Both the position numbers and the translations under genes were made by a program. A stretch of 64,000 nucleotides of DNA from Hydractinia symbiolongicarpus (Eukaryota > Cnidaria > Hydrozoa > Anthoathecata > Hydractiniidae). Positions 57,801 to 64,000 of this stretch are shown piece after piece (within the stretch, counting starts at the first letter, position 1; each line of letters begins with the position of its first letter). The stretch lies in assembly GCF_029227915.1 (NCBI RefSeq), contig NC_079885.1:9362001-9426000 (forward strand). The letters are read 5' to 3'. Below the pieces are notes generated by a model. That model was not told where the DNA came from. It saw only the letters and a program-made list of their open reading frames with translations, and ran no database searches.

Positions 57801-60800
57801 TATTATCAGGAAAATGAATTTTGTTCACTACTCTTAAGCTTAAAAGATGGGTGGCATTTTTCAATGCTCTTTGTGTACTGTTTCACTTTCAATCATTGGT
57901 TAAGATAGCTTAAATAAAACAGGCACTACGGAAGAAAGTTCTCTTTAATCTAGCTTTTCACGTGATGATCAAAAGGATAAAGTTTTTTTAATCAAATGTT
58001 GGAAATCTGGCTTACCTCTTTTTTATGATTAATTTCGTTGCAATATTTATAGGACTAAATTTCATAGTGTCAATGCACAATGATCATTGTGCATTAACAT
58101 TATTTTATTATTTAACAAAATTCTGCCCGAAATTTTAATTGTCCGCTTCTTTTTATAGGCGAAATCTTGTGATTTCCTCGAACCTCGTTTCAATTCCCTT
58201 GCATCTCATAAGAGCAAATAACGCTATGGTGTTGATTTACAAGAGCCTGCGAATTAGAATTTTGAGTGACACAAAGTTGACATAACATGAAATACTATCT
58301 CAGTTGCTTCTTGTGTCTTCTCTGCACACGTCTACACAGTGTGTTTAAACCTTTTTGATTTTGTGAACCGCCCAAACTATACAATAGTCTTGTTGTCAGT
58401 TTTTCGCGACCGAAATAAAAATGATATTTTGGACAAACACCCTCGCGTACATAGCATATTAAAAGTCCTAGCAGGCCGATTAAAAGAAAAACTCCACTCT
58501 TCTCCGTTAACAAGCAAATGAGCAGTGTACCATGCCATATATGTCTAAAACTGTTTTACACCTTTCTTAAACGTAAAGCATTAAATCTCCTAAAACTCTT
58601 CCAGATGTCCTAATTCACAGTAACAATTTATTCCACTCAGAGACCAACCTACACAATATTGAAAGGATATTTTGCAAGAATGTATTTCTTCGGAAAAAGA
58701 TACAAAATATCGTACTAGACAATTTTGCTTGTTTACATTTATAGCTACGATTAGGGTTGCTACGAAGTTAACTTACACCGTGCTATGTAAAGCCCTTCCT
58801 TAAGGCTTCTTGACCAGTAATAGCAACGGATTTTTAATATTAACTGCTTAAAAATAGCTATAAGTTAATAATGGTCTAAATAGAATTTGTTTTACCTAAT
58901 ATTGGGTACATTTTGACTCCTAAAACAAAATAGCGCTCAGGTAATTTTTGTAAAACAGTGAAATATAAATAGTTATTTTTAAAAAGCATTTGTAATCCTA
59001 ATAGACTTCTGCATCTCCCAAGATAGTTAGCGTATTGCTTTGAATCGACCTCTCATCATGCTCCATCGATAAAACAAAATTGCATAGAAGCATATACAAA
59101 ATGCGGTGTGACAAATTTAGTTTCCTCAAAAAATTATTTTTAAAATTGAAAATTATTTTTAAAATTGATTTTCATTTTTGTTTGTCATATAAAACAGTTC
59201 TTCTTACTGCACACCATGTTGTTCTTCCATTTGAACTACCATCTTATAATTAAGCCAAACCTAGCAAAATACTTGTTCAAAGTAAAAAAAAAATTATTTT
59301 TTGAAAATAAAACATTATAATGTAAAGAATAATGATAGGAAATTCGATGCATGCTTGACAACATGTACCAGCAATAGCTAGCCAATTTCGTCAACCAACA
59401 TAACACTACAATCTTTTGTTTTTAATGTGCTAATTTAGCAAATTAATTTTAAACGCTGTACATCTGGCCTACTTGTGCGCATAATTTTGCAGCCCGCTGG
59501 CGGCCTAATATTGCCTATTTGACGCTTTTTGTCCATATTTTAGAAAATGACGAAAAATTGCCTTTGTTTTAATAATTTTGTGCAGGATTGTTGTGACGAA
59601 TTAAATTAGATATTGATTGTTTTCTGAAATACTTAAAACCCCTTAAAAAAATATTTTATCTCAGACAAAATACTTAGGCGAATGATAAAGAAAACGAGTT
59701 AGACAAAACTGTGTGCCTCCTAGAAAGAAAAGGACTACTTTTGAAAAGTAATTTTGCTTTCTTTGCCACAACAGAGAAAAGAAGAACAAATCTTTTTTAG
59801 ATATTTTATAAAAAACATTTAAAAAAATGAAGGAGATATACAATTTCCACGAGTTTTAGAAGACAAAAAAAAAATAATTTATATAAAAAATAGTTAATAG
59901 CTACAAAATAAAAGTGTAAATTTGAAAAAAATTGATGTATAATGACTGTTAATTGTTCTAACATGTTCATGAAGACAGGTGTGACATCTATGCTTACCAA
60001 ATGCGGTTCAGTAATTAGCGTCGTTACGTTGTACTCTTGTATAAGCTAAAAGCGTCAACAGCCTCGCGCAATAAGAAGCCTGCTAAAAAGATTATTCGTT
60101 AAAAGCTGTACTTTAATCCGAATTTGTTCAACTTAGATAAATATTGGCGGGTGAAAAACTGTTTTTAAACGTGGATTTTTTTTCTCTCTGAGGAATTTAT
60201 GGATTTTATATTTAAAAAAATATACAATAACTGGATTGGTTATTGATGGCGAAATGTTTGAGTTAAATATGTAGTTCATTGGCCTTCCATGGTAAATTTC
60301 TTCAGAAAAGATGTTTTGAAAAAATTTGCTTTTTTTTTTATTTATTAATTCAGTTAGTTAATTATTTATTTATATACTTTTTTCTTTATCTATAATTATT
60401 TATTTTATATTATATTATTAACTGATTATTCGATCATGCTTAGTAAAGGAAAAATACATCGCAACTCCATAAGCAGCTGTCGCTCTTGTTGTTGCTCGAA
60501 CTATTCTGTGCTGGGTACATTAGCTTTTTAAATAATTAAATCTCATTGGATGATAACATGATAACAATAACAATAGAACAGTACAATTCGAACGCGTAGA
60601 ACAATAGAATAATACATTTGGGATAGCGGAGAACAATGAAAATGAAGATACTTATGCGCGTGCTGCAATTAATTGAATATTATCTTTCCTTACGCCTGTA
60701 CAGATATCAATCCAATTGTATTGTGTTTTTATTTCTAGGTGACGAACAAACAACAAGAGTATATACAAAGACACGAGCGGTGAAGAAAAGAAGAAAAAAA

Positions 60801-60964
60801 TTCAAGGATCCACGCCACGCTTCGAAACAATGATATCATTGAAAGCTTGCTCGTAGAATATGCTGTATTAAATTCTAGATTTCCACAAGCAAATACACAT
60901 TATCAAAGAAGAGCAAGATTAACGAGAAGTGCTAAAGTAAACAAGAAATTGACATAAAATAAAC
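54871..60964. other. Intergenic and upstream region of the laminin-G gene
   Basis: No coding exon is supported. A degraded Helitron-like segment (56460-56610) has a TAATAATAACC start with GTCTGTTTGTCCG and a GGTGGATTTTTTACCC end. A duplicated AAATTATTTTTAAAATTG lies at 59132-59168. A likely untranslated exon of the laminin-G gene begins after the acceptor TTTCTAG at 60738-60739 (GTGACGAACAAAC...) and may continue to the ATG at 60965. Confidence 0.4.
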
Positions 60965-63900
60965 ATGCACGTTGTTTGTTTATTTTTCGCAGTCTTGTTT
61001 ACGCGAGTTCCTTGTTTGCTTTCTTCCGGAATTCTATTCGATGGAAGTCAGTTCATCTCTCGCTCACTATTGGCAAAACCATTAGATGTTAAAGGGTATA
61101 AAATAACCATAACTTTTCACACCACGCTGTCTTCATGCGTCTTATTCTTCGCGAGTGGCGTCACGGGCGATTACATTGCCCTGGAATTAATCCGAGGCAG
61201 ATTAAGGTAATTATTTTTATTTTGGGTTTTCTTAAACGAGATATTGAAATTAGTTTGGAACGGAGTCTTATATTAAAAAAATAAATACTTTTTTTTTACT
61301 TTGAACAATTATTTTGCTCAGGTTTGGCTTAATTAAATTTGTAGTTTTATGTCCAAACTTTCGTTACTTTGTTTGTTTGTTTGTTTATTTATTTTCTATA
61401 TTAGCTTTGTTTCACCACATTTCGAGAATAATATAGCTGTTAAAGCTAAATAAACAGTGCAGAAAAATATATATTGTAGATAAAAAAAATAACAGTCTGG
61501 TATATTAACTGTACACTTTTTTGGCAAGACAAAGCCTCCACGACCGTCTGATTGCAATGAAAACACAAGTTTGATATTCCACTTATAAGTTGAAAGGAAA
61601 ATTTACATCTGCTAGCAGTCTTCCACACTCCCCCGAACGGAAGGAACATATATTGCCAACGAAATATAACAACACAAAGTGCTCCCTCCATTTCATAAGA
61701 TTTCTCGTTTCAAGGTCATGGATTAAGTAAAATCATCTACGGTGGAGATCAGGCATGGCCGGCTGGAGTTGATAAGCAATATTTCTCGCGTAAAGTAGAT
61801 ATTGTTTTTGCGGGCGACTAATTGATAAATAACGATCAGATAAGAACAATAGATGTTTCTATCGCCTAAATGAACGCAAAAAAAATATATATAATAAAAA
61901 TGGGAAGAAGAGATGTTTTTAGTGCTATACAGATGTTTTTATTCAATTTCATGTTGCAATAAAAATTAGATTCTAATGATGAGAGGCCTTTTTTATGTTT
62001 ATGAAATTCAACGAATCTTATATAAAAAAAGAACAATCAAAATAAATTGAATAAACTCATAATTATTTTTTTACTTTATATAATTCGTGACAAGCCAGCT
62101 TTTATCTCTTTTCATCGTTTTCACAGCATCGATTTAAAAGTACAGCTATCTTAAATTAAAATAAAAAAAATTCTAGCGTAGAAGTTGTTTTAGCCAAAAT
62201 GATTTTTTCTGCATGGTATATCTAATATTTCGGTAAATTTCGTCTGTTTATTTTTGCGAATTAAATTCTTGTTCCTAACTTTCTATCACAGAACCTTTTG
62301 TCACAGGGATTTTAACCTGTTAGATTTGGGACAATGGACCAATCACAGAACAAGTTTAACGCAAAAAGGTGCATTTTATTGCCAATTTAGTGACATTCAA
62401 TGGGATTTAAACAACAATTGTGTTTCTTTCTCTTTGTAATTTATCATGCACTACTAACGCCCTTGGAATTCCAAATGACATTCTGTTGGCTGGAATGCAA
62501 TAACAAAATTAGAAACGTGTAAATAATAATGCTTAAGAGTTACTATGAGAAAGATCCGTTTGATCGTTTACCTTAAAAAAAGCACGGTTATGGGCCAAAA
62601 TGTGAATGTAAAAATTCAGGACTCAAAACCTTTTTCTTATCAATTTTATGATAATAGTCGTTAGCCCGTTGAAAATTGCACGGTGAATCGCCCGTCGTAC
62701 AAATTTCTTGTACCATTATTTCGTGCATCCTTCCCGCCTGTTTACATAAAAACCAGTTAATACCCGTGGAAAATTCCACGGAGTTGTTGGGGTCTTTAAA
62801 ATACACGCTATTCCATGTGGCCATAGCACAAGGTTTTTTGAGCACAGAAAGACCAACCTTAACCCAAGGATCTTTTTTCTCTTTCGTCATTATATGGAAA
62901 AGGGAAAAAAGAACCCTGGGAACGAGGTTGCAGACAGACAAAATATGGCTGTTGTTACAGAGATTCCGTCATTTGAATTAAATAAAAGTCTTTTAAAACA
63001 GTAAAAAAAGGGTAAATAGAAATAATAAAAAAATATTAACATTTCTTTAGGTACGTATCCAACAGCAACGGCCTAAAATCAAACTCACCAATCGATGTAA
63101 TTCACGGTAATTATGCAAATTATGCAGATGGTAAACACCATCAAGTGAACGTTGAGATTGAAGGAGAAATAACCAAATTGTACTCATACAGCGCTGGTGA
63201 TGATAGTAACATTACAGAAATACGATCAGCATCATCCGACCTCAAGTACAATTTAGACGAGTATATCTATTATGCCGGCTTGCCGATAAATAAGAAAACG
63301 AACACAAAAAATATTCTGCTGTCGCACCGCAATTTTGAAGGATGTTTGTATGATTTGGAATTAGATGATAAAGCGATTAGTCTAACCAAAGAACACTTTA
63401 TAAAGACTCCGAGTGACTCATTTGTCGGCAAATTTAATTCCGCTTGTTCTTTGACGCAACCAGATTATTTGATTTCCTTTAAAACAGGTACAGATGATCT
63501 GTCTGTATTCTCGCATGTTAATGACGACCACTTTTTAATTGAGTTTTACTACCGTACATATCTTCAGAACGGAGTGTTACTTCACAGCATCTCGTCCAAG
63601 AAATCTTCATCTATTCTTCTAATCCTTCGTGACAACGAGTTAAAACTATACATAAACATAACAAAACAGAAAAGAATAATATTTAATCAGTATGATAAAA
63701 ATGCAGACGACGGCACCTGGAGAAAAATTCGAATCGAAATCTCGGCGACAGCTATCAAGTTCTGCATCGATGATCAAAAGTTTGCGCACAAATTTAATCG
63801 CACGGTACAAGTTGCGTTTCCGAACCAAGTTGTATTCTCCGGCAGACACGAAAGAACACACGGTTTGATTGGATGTATCAAAAACATTCGCTTAGGTAAA

Positions 63901-64000
63901 GATCTCGTCTCTGTCAAAACAATCTTAGGACAAACAAACCAAAGCTACAATGAGAACATGTGTATAATGAAGGATTTATGCTTTCCAAATAGACCGTGTA
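60965..64000 (+). CDS. Secreted or membrane laminin-G/EGF protein, 5' part (neurexin-like)
   Basis: Exon 1 (60965-61206) encodes a signal peptide (MHVVCLFFAVLFTRVPCLLS) and the start of a laminin-G domain (GILFDGSQFISRS ... ALELIRGRLR). Donor GTAATT and acceptor TTTAG join it in phase 2 to exon 2 (63051 onward), which is open for 950 nt to the window edge. Exon 2 completes domain 1 (RYVSNSNGL ... HRNFEGCLYDLEL), then a second laminin-G domain (LISFKTGTDDLSVF ... GLIGCIKNIRLGKD), then Cys-spaced sequence (CIMKDLCFPNRPC) typical of an EGF-like repeat start. Signal + LamG + LamG + EGF occurs in neurexin-related, Crumbs-like and other matrix or adhesion proteins; the missing C-terminal part decides which. 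Such domains mediate extracellular, often calcium-dependent, adhesion. The 1.84-kb intron contains Helitron ends and a MITE terminus. Confidence 0.85.
62653..62931 (-). mobile_element. Nested transposon debris in intron 1 of the laminin-G gene
   Basis: A Helitron-family 3' end (AGTCGTTAGCCCGT...) at 62653 onward in minus orientation, a second hairpin CCGTGGAAAATTCCACGG (~62764-62781), and a terminus CCCTGGGAACGAGGTTG (62914-62930) related to the MITE at 8545-8700. The 117-codon minus-strand frame (62588-62941) covers this debris and is not a gene. Confidence 0.6.

Noticed and set aside
62588-62941. 117-codon minus-strand frame
   Set aside because: Composed of Helitron ends and a MITE terminus inside an intron; this is repeat-derived translation.

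Overview
The window is AT-rich eukaryotic DNA with short spliced exons, GT/AG introns and many non-autonomous transposons. The gene content suggests a cnidarian, most likely a medusozoan such as a hydrozoan: small secreted proteins joining a short collagen helix to a SUEL (rhamnose-binding) lectin domain, a laminin-G/EGF protein, a secretagogin/calbindin-like EF-hand gene, and a terminal repeat that I recall from cnidarian genomes. This assignment is inference; no species is claimed.

Layout. 1-2375: tandem array of a ~708-bp unit holding a decayed ankyrin-repeat exon. 4099-4797 (-): intronless thiopurine methyltransferase (TPMT)-like gene. 5683-9100: SINE, MITEs and a CCAAT-box array. 9532-22640 (+): four-EF-hand calcium-sensor gene with a CRE/TATA promoter and eight coding exons; its introns hold a TTAA-flanked piggyBac-type MITE, tRNA-derived SINEs and, in the last intron, two Helitron-like elements placed head to tail. 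24019-41297 (-): three collagen-SUEL lectin units (called A, B and C here) and one unrecognised intronless ORF. 41300-60900: almost gene-free, with a TTC repeat of about 88 perfect units and short Helitron copies. 60965-64000 (+): 5' part of a laminin-G/EGF cell-surface or matrix protein that runs off the window.

How the genes relate. The collagen-lectin units share one plan: a 60-nt signal-peptide exon, one exon with a short helix-nucleating segment and about 30 Gly-X-Y triplets, and one exon with the lectin domain and stop codon. All splice junctions are phase 0. The design resembles vertebrate collectins but with a SUEL domain as the sugar-binding head. Unit A has the collagen and lectin exons but no visible signal exon, so it may share unit B's first exon by alternative splicing. 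The other genes show no obvious functional link to the cluster.

Limits: exon boundaries are read from splice motifs, reading frame and paralogue comparison, with no transcript support. Untranslated exons and poly(A) sites are tentative. Transposon families are named from termini only.
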